Origin: Sphingopyxis sp.
GTDB lineage: Bacteria; Pseudomonadota; Alphaproteobacteria; Sphingomonadales; Sphingomonadaceae
Length of the DNA stretch: 64,000 nt
Direction of reading: 5' to 3'
Assembly: GCF_016704835.1 (NCBI RefSeq)
Contig: NZ_JADIZJ010000006.1
Coordinates: 186,001-250,000, forward strand
Made by a program: the position numbers and the translations under genes. The notes under the pieces were generated by a model. The model was not told where the DNA came from. It made no database searches and saw nothing but the letters and a program-made list of their open reading frames with translations. Below, in pieces: positions 9,076 through 16,961 of the stretch (its first letter is position 1; every line of letters begins with the position of its first letter).

Positions 9076-9566
9076 ACCGCATGATCGAAATCTTCACCAC
9101 CGGCGGGACGATCGACAAAGTCTATTTCGACGCACTGTCTGAATTCCAGATCGGCCCCGCTGCGATCCCCGATCTGCTGCGCGAGAATAATGTTCATGTC
9201 CCGCACCGCGTCACGCAGTTGATGCGCAAGGATAGCCTGGAACTGGGCGATGCCGACCGCGCCGCGATCCGCGCGGCGGTCGAGGGCAGCGAAGCGCCGC
9301 ATATCCTGGTCACGCATGGCACCGACACGATGGTCGTCACTGGCCGCGCGCTGGAGGGGATTGCGGGCAAGACGATCGTGATGACGGGGGCGATGCAACC
9401 TGCGTCGGTGCGCGCCAGCGATGCCGAATTCAACGTCGGCTTTGCGCTGGCGGCGGCGCAGATTTTGCCGCCGGGGGTCTATATCGCGATGAACGGTATG
9501 ATCTTCGATCCCGCGACGACGGTGAAGGATCGGGCTGGCGCGCGCTTCGTCGCCCGCGACGAATAA
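9072..9566 (+). CDS. short asparaginase-like protein (N-terminal domain only)
   Basis: A 164-residue protein with the N-terminal half of the type I/II L-asparaginase fold. It carries T-G-G-T-I-D at 10-15 (first catalytic threonine) and T-H-G-T-D-T-M at 81-87 (second threonine and aspartate). Full asparaginases are about 330 residues; this lacks the C-terminal domain that completes the dimeric active site. Such half-length homologues are common and usually annotated as asparaginase-domain proteins of unverified activity. The GTG start overlaps the lysyl-tRNA synthetase stop by four bases, so the two are translationally coupled. An ATG at 9081 is an alternative start. Confidence 0.8.
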   Translation: MNRMIEIFTTGGTIDKVYFDALSEFQIGPAAIPDLLRENNVHVPHRVTQLMRKDSLELGDADRAAIRAAVEGSEAPHILVTHGTDTMVVTGRALEGIAGKTIVMTGAMQPASVRASDAEFNVGFALAAAQILPPGVYIAMNGMIFDPATTVKDRAGARFVARDE

Positions 9567-9579
9567 AGTCCGCGCGGCT

Positions 9580-9604
9580 GTAACATCTTTAGCGCCCATC
9601 CGAA
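9580..9604 (+). promoter_or_regulatory. candidate ECF-sigma (SigF-like) promoter of the bufferin operon
   Basis: GTAAC at 9580-9584 and CGAA at 9601-9604 are separated by 16 bases. The Caulobacter SigF promoters that drive bufferin-type operons have the form GTAACC-N16-CGAA, so this candidate is one base tighter. It lies 53 bp before the bufA1 start and just after the asparaginase-like gene. No SigF gene is in the window. Confidence 0.5.
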
Positions 9605-9613
9605 TATCACAGC

Positions 9614-9637
9614 ATGGAGGCACGTTTTGCCCTCCAT
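9614..9637 (+). promoter_or_regulatory. 5'-leader hairpin upstream of bufA1
   Basis: ATGGAGG (9614-9620) pairs exactly with CCTCCAT (9631-9637) around a 10-base loop. It sits inside the expected leader of bufA1, just before the real ribosome site CGGAGG (9645-9650). The left arm contains a decoy GGAGG that the hairpin would hide. A role in mRNA stability or translation is inferred only. Confidence 0.4.
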
Positions 9638-9656
9638 CCGTCATCGGAGGATTATC

Positions 9657-9941
9657 ATGACCAACACTAAATTCGCCGCCGCCTTTGCCGCATCGGCGAC
9701 CGCGCTGGCGCTCACCGGCGCCGCCTTTGCCGCCGACCGCCCGGCCAACAGCTCGGGCGCCGCCGTCGGCGCAAATGACACGATCCATTGCTACGGCGTC
9801 AACAGCTGCAAAGGCACCGCCGACTGCAAGACCAGCGCCAACGAGTGCAAGGGCCACAATGAGTGCAAGAACCAGGGCTTCAAGGCGATGGCTGCGGCGA
9901 AGTGCCTGACCGCCGGCGGCGTCATCGGCGACATCGGCTGA
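9657..9941 (+). CDS. bufferin precursor BufA1 (DUF2282 family)
   Basis: A 94-residue precursor: a signal peptide (about 1-26, cleaved after AFAA), then a cysteine-rich core with Cys at 45, 51, 57, 64, 70 and 83. DUF2282 proteins are bufferins. The MNIO enzyme BufB, helped by BufC, converts core cysteines into thiooxazole-type heterocycles, and the exported product binds copper or other metals in the periplasm. The next two genes are BufB and BufC homologues, which makes the assignment firm. The ATG at 9657 has a strong CGGAGG site 6 bases upstream. Which cysteines are modified cannot be read from sequence alone. Confidence 0.92.
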   Translation: MTNTKFAAAFAASATALALTGAAFAADRPANSSGAAVGANDTIHCYGVNSCKGTADCKTSANECKGHNECKNQGFKAMAAAKCLTAGGVIGDIG

Positions 9942-9948
9942 CCGCTTC

Positions 9949-9983
9949 GCGTTCCGCGCGGCGTGTCGCGCCGCGCGGAACGC
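9949..9983 (+). promoter_or_regulatory. strong intercistronic hairpin between bufA1 and bufB
   Basis: A perfect 15-bp GC-rich stem (9949-9963 with 9969-9983) closes a 5-base TGTCG loop. It begins 7 bases after the bufA1 stop and ends 5 bases before the upstream ATG of bufB. No U-tract follows, so it is not a classical terminator. It would stabilise the bufA1 message and occlude translation start of bufB, favouring excess precursor over enzyme. Confidence 0.75.
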
Positions 9984-9988
9984 CATCC

Positions 9989-10855
9989 ATGGCCAGATCG
10001 ATGACCTGCACCAATGACCGCAAGGCGCTGGCGTACCCGGGCTTCGGCCTTGGTCTGCGTCCCCATCATTACCGCGATTTTCTGGAGGGGCCGCAGGCGG
10101 TTGAATGGCTCGAGATCATTTCGGAAAATTTCATGGTGCCGGGCGGTAAGCCGCTGGCGATGCTCGACGCGATCCGCGCCGATTATCCGATAGTCATGCA
10201 CGGCGTGTCGCTGTCGATCGGGTCGGCCGAGCCGCTGGACGTGGATTATCTGGGTCAGCTCAAGGCTCTGGCCGATCGCGTCGAACCCTTGTGGGTGTCG
10301 GATCATCTGTGCTGGACCGGGATCAACGCGCACAACAGCCACGATCTGTTGCCGCTGCCCTATGACGCGCCGACGCTCGATTGCGTCGTCGACAATATCT
10401 CGCGGGTCCAGGACTATCTTGGCCGCCGCATCCTGATTGAGAACCCTTCCAGCTATGTGACGTTTCGCGCGTCCGATCGCAGCGAGTGGGAGTTTCTGGC
10501 CGAGATGGCCGAACGTGCCGACTGCCTGCTGCTTCTCGACATCAACAACGTGTATGTCAGTGCGCGCAATCACGGCTTTCATCCGCATGACTATCTGGGC
10601 GGGCTGCCCGCCGCGCGCATCCAGCAATTCCACCTCGCCGGCCACAGCGACATGGGGGATTATGTCATCGACACCCACGATGCCGACGTCTGCGAAGCGG
10701 TATGGGAATTATTTGCCGACGCCTGCGGCCTGTTCGGGCCGGTCGCAACGATGATCGAGCGCGATGACGACATCCCGCCGCTTACCGCGCTACTCGCCGA
10801 ACTCGATCGCGCGCGCGGGGTCGCGGCGCGGATGTGTGAACCCCATTATGGATGA
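9989..10855 (+). CDS. BufB, MNIO-family (DUF692) bufferin-modifying enzyme
   Basis: A 288-residue TIM-barrel protein of the multinuclear non-heme iron oxidase family. Family signatures are G-F-G-L-G-L-R near 18-24, H-G-V-S-L-S-I-G at 71-78, E-N-P-S-S-Y at 151-156, D-I-N-N at 184-187, and F-H-L-A-G-H at 215-220 with further His230. These His, Glu and Asp residues form the iron site in characterised members. In the bufferin pathway BufB oxidises cysteines of BufA in the cytoplasm before export. The start is ATG 9989 or ATG 10001; the first lies right after the hairpin. The 3' end overlaps bufC by 8 bases. Confidence 0.92.
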   Translation: MARSMTCTNDRKALAYPGFGLGLRPHHYRDFLEGPQAVEWLEIISENFMVPGGKPLAMLDAIRADYPIVMHGVSLSIGSAEPLDVDYLGQLKALADRVEPLWVSDHLCWTGINAHNSHDLLPLPYDAPTLDCVVDNISRVQDYLGRRILIENPSSYVTFRASDRSEWEFLAEMAERADCLLLLDINNVYVSARNHGFHPHDYLGGLPAARIQQFHLAGHSDMGDYVIDTHDADVCEAVWELFADACGLFGPVATMIERDDDIPPLTALLAELDRARGVAARMCEPHYG

Positions 10856-11618
10856 GGGGTTACGCGTGATGCAGGCCCGGTTCCTGGCCGGGGTGATCGA
10901 TGATGCCGCCGATGCCGAGCTGTTTATCGTGGACGACAACCATGTGGGCGCGCGCAAGCGGCTCGACATCTATCGCCACAATTACCGCGCCAGCCTGACC
11001 GGCGTGCTGACCGATCATTTTGCGCGGCTATTTGCCTATCTTGGTGATGAACAGTTCGGCCGCGTGGCGCGCGCCTACATCGCCGGGCATCGGTCGACGA
11101 CGCGCAACCTGCGCGATTATGGCCACGAATTCGCGACGTTTTTGGGCCAGAATTTTCCAGAGGATGGCGAGCTTGCCGAACTGGCTGCGCTCGACTGGGG
11201 GCTGCGCGCAGCGTTCGATGCGGCGGATGTCGCGCACCTCGACACCGCGCGGGTCGGTGCGCTCGGCAACGGCTGGATTGACCGACCGCTATCGCTCCAC
11301 CCATCGGCGCGGATGCTGAATTTCAGCTATAATAGCGCCGCGATCTGGAGCGCCCTCGACGCGCGGCGCGAGCCGCCACCGGTGGCGGAGCTGGCCGGAC
11401 CGGTGCGCCTGCTGGTCTGGCGGCGCAGGCAACAGCCAAGCTTTCGTAGCCTGACAGCAGAAGAGGCCGAAGCGCTCGACCGGTTGGCGACGGGCTGCAA
11501 CTTCATCAATTTGAGCGCTCGCGCCATCGAAGCCTGCGGCGAGTCTGCGGCGATGGCGGTGATTGCGGAATGGCTCGGCACCTGGCTTGCGGATGGAATT
11601 TTGGTGACCGCCGACTAA
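10848..11618 (+). CDS. BufC, DUF2063 partner of the MNIO enzyme
   Basis: A 256-residue protein. The N-terminal DUF2063 domain (about 8-95) has the typical D-I-Y-R-H-N-Y-R-A-S-L and L-x-D-x-F segment, and the C-terminal region is less conserved. Homologues (BufC) form a complex with BufB and bring the precursor to it, acting like a RiPP recognition partner. The family was once called putative DNA-binding, which the operon context does not support. The ATG at 10848 lies inside the end of bufB (8-base overlap), indicating translational coupling. The stop overlaps the convergent desaturase gene by four bases. Confidence 0.9.
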   Translation: MDEGLRVMQARFLAGVIDDAADAELFIVDDNHVGARKRLDIYRHNYRASLTGVLTDHFARLFAYLGDEQFGRVARAYIAGHRSTTRNLRDYGHEFATFLGQNFPEDGELAELAALDWGLRAAFDAADVAHLDTARVGALGNGWIDRPLSLHPSARMLNFSYNSAAIWSALDARREPPPVAELAGPVRLLVWRRRQQPSFRSLTAEEAEALDRLATGCNFINLSARAIEACGESAAMAVIAEWLGTWLADGILVTAD

Positions 11619-12646
11619 TTTGGTGACGTGACCTGGGCCAGCACCGCGGCATAGCCGGGCGCGATCGTCATCGATTCGTGACGCCCGGCGCGGCCAAGCA
11701 CCGAATGGACCGCGGCCAGCCGATAGCAGGGCACCCCCATAAACAAGTGGTGTTCCGAATGATAATTCACCCAATATGGCGCAACCGTAGCGCGCGCGAT
11801 CCAGCCAGCGCGGGTGGTGCGCGCGTGGGTGAACGGGTCGTCGCTGCCCGTCGCCGTGCAGGCATGCTCGGCGATGTTGCGGATGCGTAGGTACAGCTGA
11901 AACGTCGTCGCCAGCCCTGCGAGCCAAAGCAGGTAAGGCGTCCAGCCGTAGAGCGCGAGCGAGGCGGTCAGCAGCACCGCCTGGACAAGCAGGAAACGCC
12001 CGACCGCGCGCGCCACCGCCATCGCGCCTGCGACATCGACCGTCGGTGACGTCATGCCGTCGGCGGACTGTTTGTTGAACGGGGTCCCCGCAGTGGTGCT
12101 GGCGCGGCCCTTTTCGACCGCTTCGCCGCGCAGCATCGCTGTCAGCCCCACCAGGGCAAAGCCGATTTGCGCCATACGCTGTTTGAAGAAAGTCTGGCCG
12201 GTCAAGTCGCGCATCACCTTGCGGCCCAGGCTGGCGCGCGTGGTCGGAAAGGGTTTCGACAGCGCCAGATCTGGGTCTTCGGCCTGCTGGGTGAATTTGT
12301 GATGCTGGAGATGATAAGTGCGATAGGCGATCAGGTCCGAACCGACCGCCGCACCGGTGAGCCATTGGCCAAGGAAATTGTTGGTCTTGCGCACCGGATG
12401 CAGCAGTCCGTGCGCGGCGTCGTGCATCAGGATGGCCAGGCCGAGCTGGCGCCCGCCGACGAAGACGATCGCGATCAGCCACGCGGCGGGGTTCTGTAGC
12501 CATGCCGCCACCCCCACCAGCGCGATGCTGACGATCCACGCATGCGCAACCAGCCAGACCCCGCGCCAGCGCGATGCGGCAGTGATCGCCGCCCATTGGC
12601 TGCGGTCGAAAAAGCGGTCGGGCGGGAGCAGGCGAACGGCGGGCAT
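11615..12646 (-). CDS. membrane fatty acid desaturase
   Basis: A 343-residue membrane di-iron desaturase with all three histidine boxes: HDAAH at 75-79, HLQHH at 112-116 and HSEHH at 296-300. Hydrophobic helices lie at about 30-70, 90-105 and 190-240. The family introduces double bonds or hydroxyl groups into fatty acids or carotenoid-like substrates, using reduced ferredoxin or cytochrome. The substrate cannot be decided here. I chose the ATG giving MPAVRLLPP; an ATG 45 bases upstream would add a non-conserved extension. It is transcribed toward the bufferin operon and overlaps bufC by 4 bases at the 3' ends. Confidence 0.85.
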   Translation of the reverse strand: MPAVRLLPPDRFFDRSQWAAITAASRWRGVWLVAHAWIVSIALVGVAAWLQNPAAWLIAIVFVGGRQLGLAILMHDAAHGLLHPVRKTNNFLGQWLTGAAVGSDLIAYRTYHLQHHKFTQQAEDPDLALSKPFPTTRASLGRKVMRDLTGQTFFKQRMAQIGFALVGLTAMLRGEAVEKGRASTTAGTPFNKQSADGMTSPTVDVAGAMAVARAVGRFLLVQAVLLTASLALYGWTPYLLWLAGLATTFQLYLRIRNIAEHACTATGSDDPFTHARTTRAGWIARATVAPYWVNYHSEHHLFMGVPCYRLAAVHSVLGRAGRHESMTIAPGYAAVLAQVTSPN

Positions 12647-12764
12647 GGCGCGGTTATAACAAGTTGCGATGCGAAACGGAACAACATCCATAATGGCACA
12701 ATAATGGGGTTAACGCCCGAGCCGCGATAAGGAATTGGTAACCCCTATCTGACCACTGGACCGG

Positions 12765-15434
12765 GTGGATCAGATGAGCAGGACAAGCAGGAAATTGGGG
12801 GTTCGGCATAACATCTTCCGGGTGAGTGGCGGTGGGCAACCGAGGGACGAATCGATGTTCGATTCGCCCGAGTTTGTAACGCGCCTGCTGCGCGTGGCGC
12901 AGCTGTGGCATTATGTACTGATCGGCCGCGTCCTGGCGTTTATCACCTTCGCATTTGTTCCGGGGGTTCCCGGGTTTCTGGAATACACCTCGCAGTGGCT
13001 GATCATGACGGCAGGCCTGTCTTGCGACCTGGCGCTGACGATTCTGGGGCAGGTCATGCGCCGACCCGGCGTGCGGCTGCAACGGCAGCTGCAGTGGCTG
13101 GGAATGGCGTGTCTGGGACTGATCGCACTGGGCAGCCTGCTCGATGCGGCAGCGATGTTCGCGGCGATCGCAGTTCCCGACGGTCGCTATTATTTCGATG
13201 CGTTTACCGCGATCCAGGTCGGGTCACTGCTCGTTGCCGCCTCAGCGGTGGCGATCGTCCGTCCCGCCTTTTTCGCCTTTGCCGGTGCGACCGCGCTGGG
13301 CGGTGCGATCGGCGTTGCTTCCTGGCCCTTTGCGATCGCGGGCTGCGTTTTCCTCGCCCTGCTGATCGTGATGATGCGCGACGATATTCGCCATCAGCGC
13401 CGCGCGACGCAGGCGCGGCGCCAGTCGGTGAGCGACCAGCAGCGCGCACTCAATCTCATGCGCGATTTCGAGCGCGCCGGACGCGGCTGGTTCTGGGAAA
13501 CCGATCGCCATGGCCAGCTTGTCTATATCTCGCCGACGGTCGCGGCGCGGCTGGGCGGCGCCCCAACAGACCTCGTTGGTCGGCCGTTCACCGAAATCAT
13601 CCGCAAAAGGATCGGCAACGACGAGAGTGAGGAGCGCACGCTGGGGTTCAGCCTGTCGTCGCGCACGCCGTTCAAGGAGCTGACGGTGCAGGCGGCGGTC
13701 GCGGGCGAGGAACGCTGGTGGTCGATCTCGGGGCAGCCGATCAGCAACGAACTCGGCAATTTTCAGGGTTTTCGCGGCAGCGGCACCGACCTGACCGACA
13801 AGAAACGATCGGAACGCGAGATAAATCAGCTCGCGCGCTATGATACGCTCACCGGGCTGGCCAATCGACCGCATATCACCGGCCTCCTCGAACGCGCGCT
13901 CAAGAGTCATATCGGCCAGCCGCAGCCGTGCGCATTGCTGCTGATGGACCTCGACCGCTTCAAGGCGGTGAACGACACGCTCGGCCATCCGGTAGGCGAT
14001 CAGCTGCTACAACAGGTCGCCGGACGGCTGACCCAGATCGTCGGTGACAAGGGGCAGGTCGGGCGGCTGGGCGGCGACGAGTTTCAGATCGTCGTACCGC
14101 AGCTGAGCCAGCCCGAAAAGCTGGCGGCGATCGCCAATGCGATCATCCTGAGTCTGGCAAAGCCCTTTTCGATCGAGGGCGAGCAGGTCCGTATCGGCTG
14201 TTCGGTTGGCATCGCGGTCTCAGACGGGCAGGGGGTGTCGGCGTCGGCGCTGGTCCGCAACGCCGACCTCGCGCTCTACGCCGCCAAGGATGCGGGGCGC
14301 GGGGTCTATCGTTTCTATGCCGACGCGATGCACAATCAGGCCAGCGAGCGCAAGGCTATCGAGGACGCGCTGCGTGATGCGCTGGTCAAGGACGAGCTGC
14401 GGCTGCTCTATCAGCCGATCGTCGATGTCAGCAGCGAACGGATTACCGGGTTCGAGGCGCTGATCCGCTGGCATCACGCGACCGAGGGGATGATCAGTCC
14501 GTCGAAATTTATCCCGATCGCCGAGGAATCGAACCTGATCGTGCCGATCGGCGAATGGGTCATCCGCACCGCCTGCGCCAGCATCGCGCTGCTCGGCCCC
14601 TGCTACCGCGTTGCGGTCAACGTCTCGCCGCGCCAGTTTGCCAATGAAAAATTACCCGCGACGATCCTGAGCGCGGTGTCCGCCGCGGGAATACGCCCCG
14701 AACAGCTCGAGTTGGAGATTACCGAGGGGGTGTTCCTCGACGAGAGTCCCGAAAATCTGGAGATGTTTCAAAGGCTGAAACGCACCGGGGTGCGGCTGGC
14801 ACTCGACGATTTTGGCACCGGATACTCGGCGCTCGGCTATCTGAAGAAAGCGCCGTTCGACAAGATCAAGATCGACCAGAGCTTTGTCCTTGGAGCCGCC
14901 GATCCGAGCAGCATGAACGCCGCCATCATCTCGTCGATCGTCGGGCTTGCGATCGCGCTGAAAATGGAAACGACCGCGGAAGGGGTCGAGACCCACGACG
15001 ATCTGGCGTTGATCCGCGGCCTGGGGTGTAGTCATGTTCAGGGCTTCATCTATGGCAAGCCCATGGAACTGGCCGAGGTGCTCGCGCTGCTTCGCGAGGG
15101 CGGCGGGCGGGCCGTGGCGCGCGGTTTCAAAAGCGCGCGCGCGCCGCGGCTGACGATCTTCCGCACGATTCAGGTGGCGAGCGGCGGGCATCAATATGAA
15201 GCGATCGTCCGCAACATGTCCCCGCGCGGGGCGCTGATCGAGGGGCTGTGGAACGTGCCGCCGGGAACAGTGCTGACGCTCGAGTTCGGCGCGGATCAGA
15301 CGTTCGATGCCGAGGCGCGCTGGTCGGCGGGTAACCGCGTGGGGGTAAAGTTCGAGCAAGCGGTGGATATGGACGCGTTGCTGGGGCCGAAGACAGTGAC
15401 GCCAGTTCGCGGGAGAGTGCGGCGCGCGGCTTGA
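12765..15434 (+). CDS. GGDEF-EAL c-di-GMP enzyme with N-terminal membrane, PAS and C-terminal PilZ domains
   Basis: An 889-residue signalling protein. It has about six membrane helices (45-210), a PAS domain (about 225-345), a GGDEF cyclase domain with intact GGDEF at 436-440, an EAL phosphodiesterase domain with EAL at 564-566, and a C-terminal PilZ-like domain (about 795-885). Both catalytic signatures are intact, so it may both make and degrade c-di-GMP. The C-terminal PilZ could sense the product, though its R-x-x-x-R motif is weak. The GTG at 12765 is taken as start; ATGs at 12774 and 12855 are alternatives. It is divergent from the desaturase and apparently monocistronic. Confidence 0.88.
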   Translation: MDQMSRTSRKLGVRHNIFRVSGGGQPRDESMFDSPEFVTRLLRVAQLWHYVLIGRVLAFITFAFVPGVPGFLEYTSQWLIMTAGLSCDLALTILGQVMRRPGVRLQRQLQWLGMACLGLIALGSLLDAAAMFAAIAVPDGRYYFDAFTAIQVGSLLVAASAVAIVRPAFFAFAGATALGGAIGVASWPFAIAGCVFLALLIVMMRDDIRHQRRATQARRQSVSDQQRALNLMRDFERAGRGWFWETDRHGQLVYISPTVAARLGGAPTDLVGRPFTEIIRKRIGNDESEERTLGFSLSSRTPFKELTVQAAVAGEERWWSISGQPISNELGNFQGFRGSGTDLTDKKRSEREINQLARYDTLTGLANRPHITGLLERALKSHIGQPQPCALLLMDLDRFKAVNDTLGHPVGDQLLQQVAGRLTQIVGDKGQVGRLGGDEFQIVVPQLSQPEKLAAIANAIILSLAKPFSIEGEQVRIGCSVGIAVSDGQGVSASALVRNADLALYAAKDAGRGVYRFYADAMHNQASERKAIEDALRDALVKDELRLLYQPIVDVSSERITGFEALIRWHHATEGMISPSKFIPIAEESNLIVPIGEWVIRTACASIALLGPCYRVAVNVSPRQFANEKLPATILSAVSAAGIRPEQLELEITEGVFLDESPENLEMFQRLKRTGVRLALDDFGTGYSALGYLKKAPFDKIKIDQSFVLGAADPSSMNAAIISSIVGLAIALKMETTAEGVETHDDLALIRGLGCSHVQGFIYGKPMELAEVLALLREGGGRAVARGFKSARAPRLTIFRTIQVASGGHQYEAIVRNMSPRGALIEGLWNVPPGTVLTLEFGADQTFDAEARWSAGNRVGVKFEQAVDMDALLGPKTVTPVRGRVRRAA

Positions 15435-15445
15435 ACATATTTGCT

Positions 15446-15465
15446 ATCCCGGCTTGCGCCGGGAT
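15446..15465. repeat. short palindrome, family A core, between convergent genes
   Basis: ATCCCGGCTTGCGCCGGGAT forms an 8-bp stem. It sits between the rightward c-di-GMP protein gene and the leftward amidohydrolase gene, 11 bases from one stop and 15 from the other. It probably ends both transcripts, although neither side has a clear U-tract. Confidence 0.6.
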
Positions 15466-15480
15466 GGGACCTGGGGAATG

Positions 15481-16752
15481 TCAGTCTGCCACTCTTCCGC
15501 GCACCATCACCCATTCGACCTTTTCCAACACCGTGACATCGGCCAGCGGATCGCCGCTGACCGCGATCATGTCCGCCGACATGCCGGGGGCGAGGCGACC
15601 GATTTCGCTCTCCATCGACAACGCTTTGGCCGCGACCGTGGTCGCGCTCGCCAAGGCCTCGCGCGGGGTCAGTCCGGCCTTGACCAGTAATGCGAACTCG
15701 CCGCCGTTGCGGCCATGTTCGAATACCCCGGCATCGGTGCCGAAGGCGACGGGTACGCCAAGCGCCTTGGCGCGGGTCACCGCCTTGCCGACGCTGCCCA
15801 GCGTCATGCGGACCTTTTCCTCGACCGTCGCGGTGTAGATGCCCTTGCCGAGCCGTTCGCGGATGCCCTCAAACGCCATCAGCGTCGGAACCAGATAGGT
15901 GCCCTTGGCCTTCATGACCTTCAGCGCCGCATCGTCGGCGAAGGTGCCATGATCGATCGTGTCGATGCCCGCCGCCGCGGCCGCTTCGATACCGCGCGCG
16001 CCGTGGGCGTGCGCCATGACCTTCAGCCCTAGTGAGTGAGCAGTGTCGGCGATGCTTTGCAGTTCGAGGCTAGTGAAATGGCCCTCAAGCCCACGTCCTT
16101 GCTGCGACAAGACGCCGCCGGTCGCGGTGATCTTGATGATATCGGCGCCAGCGCGCGACGCCTTGCGGACCTTTTCGGCGCATTCGAGCGCGCCGGTGCA
16201 GGTATAGCCCTGATCGAGCACGGCATGGACGTCTTCGCGAAAGCCCGTAACGTCCCCATGCCCGCCGATGATCGCCAGCGCCGGACCGGCGGCGATGATC
16301 CGCGGCCCCTCGATAAAGCCGTTCGCGGTGCCGCGGCGAAGCGAGAAGGCGCTATATTGTGCCGACCCCGCTTCGCGCACCGTCGTAAATCCGGCGCGCA
16401 GGGTGATGGCAGCATTTTTGACGCCGACAACGACGCCCCATTCGTCGGGATCGACGGCCTCGCTGCGATAATCACCACCGGGGTCGCCGGTCAGGTGGAC
16501 GTGAAGATCGATCAGGCCGGGGAGCAAGGTCTTGTCGCCCAAATCGACGACTTCGGCGTCGGCGGGGGCGGAGCTGCGGCCAGCGGTGATCGAGGTGATG
16601 CGGTCATCGGTGATGATGATCGTCGAAGGACCCTGCGCCGGCTTGTCGGCGTCGGTGATGATGCGGCCGGCATAAATGACGGTAGTTTTGGCGTTCGCCG
16701 TGGTGCCGAGCAGCGCGAGTGTCAGCGCCGCAAGCAATCCGTATTTTTGCAT
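15481..16752 (-). CDS. exported metal-dependent amidohydrolase (imidazolonepropionase/prolidase-like)
   Basis: A 423-residue protein with a signal peptide (about 1-21, ending TANA) and an amidohydrolase TIM barrel. Metal ligands are present: H-V-H at 84-86, K in I-K-I-T-A-T-G-G, H in M-A-H-A-H-G, H in I-D-H-G-T and D in F-G-T-D-A-G. This subgroup includes periplasmic Xaa-Pro and other acyl-amino-acid or dipeptide hydrolases. The exact substrate is unknown. The ATG at 16752 starts a clean signal peptide; an in-frame ATG 54 bases upstream would add a non-signal-like stretch. Confidence 0.85.
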   Translation of the reverse strand: MQKYGLLAALTLALLGTTANAKTTVIYAGRIITDADKPAQGPSTIIITDDRITSITAGRSSAPADAEVVDLGDKTLLPGLIDLHVHLTGDPGGDYRSEAVDPDEWGVVVGVKNAAITLRAGFTTVREAGSAQYSAFSLRRGTANGFIEGPRIIAAGPALAIIGGHGDVTGFREDVHAVLDQGYTCTGALECAEKVRKASRAGADIIKITATGGVLSQQGRGLEGHFTSLELQSIADTAHSLGLKVMAHAHGARGIEAAAAAGIDTIDHGTFADDAALKVMKAKGTYLVPTLMAFEGIRERLGKGIYTATVEEKVRMTLGSVGKAVTRAKALGVPVAFGTDAGVFEHGRNGGEFALLVKAGLTPREALASATTVAAKALSMESEIGRLAPGMSADMIAVSGDPLADVTVLEKVEWVMVRGRVAD

Positions 16753-16902
16753 GGATAATCCCCTGTCCTGATCCGTCATCGTGACGCTTGGGGTGGAGCA
16801 GCGCAAGGGCGAAAGGCGTGGGAGCGGGGCCGGCGCTTTTGCGGGCGCGTGGCGGCGCTAAGCGAGCCGAATCCTCTGTGTCGAGCAGCGACAGGGAGGA
16901 TC

Positions 16903-16933
16903 AAAAAAGAGGGGCCGACAGCGTCGGCCCCTC
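16903..16933 (-). terminator. intrinsic terminator of the RcnB-like gene
   Basis: A perfect 11-bp stem (16909-16919 with 16923-16933) with a 3-base loop is preceded on the plus strand by six As. On the minus strand this is a GC-rich hairpin followed by a run of Us. It lies 29 bases past the RcnB-like stop codon. Confidence 0.92.
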
Positions 16934-16961
16934 AAGTTTGTCTTCGGGTAATCGAAAGGAC

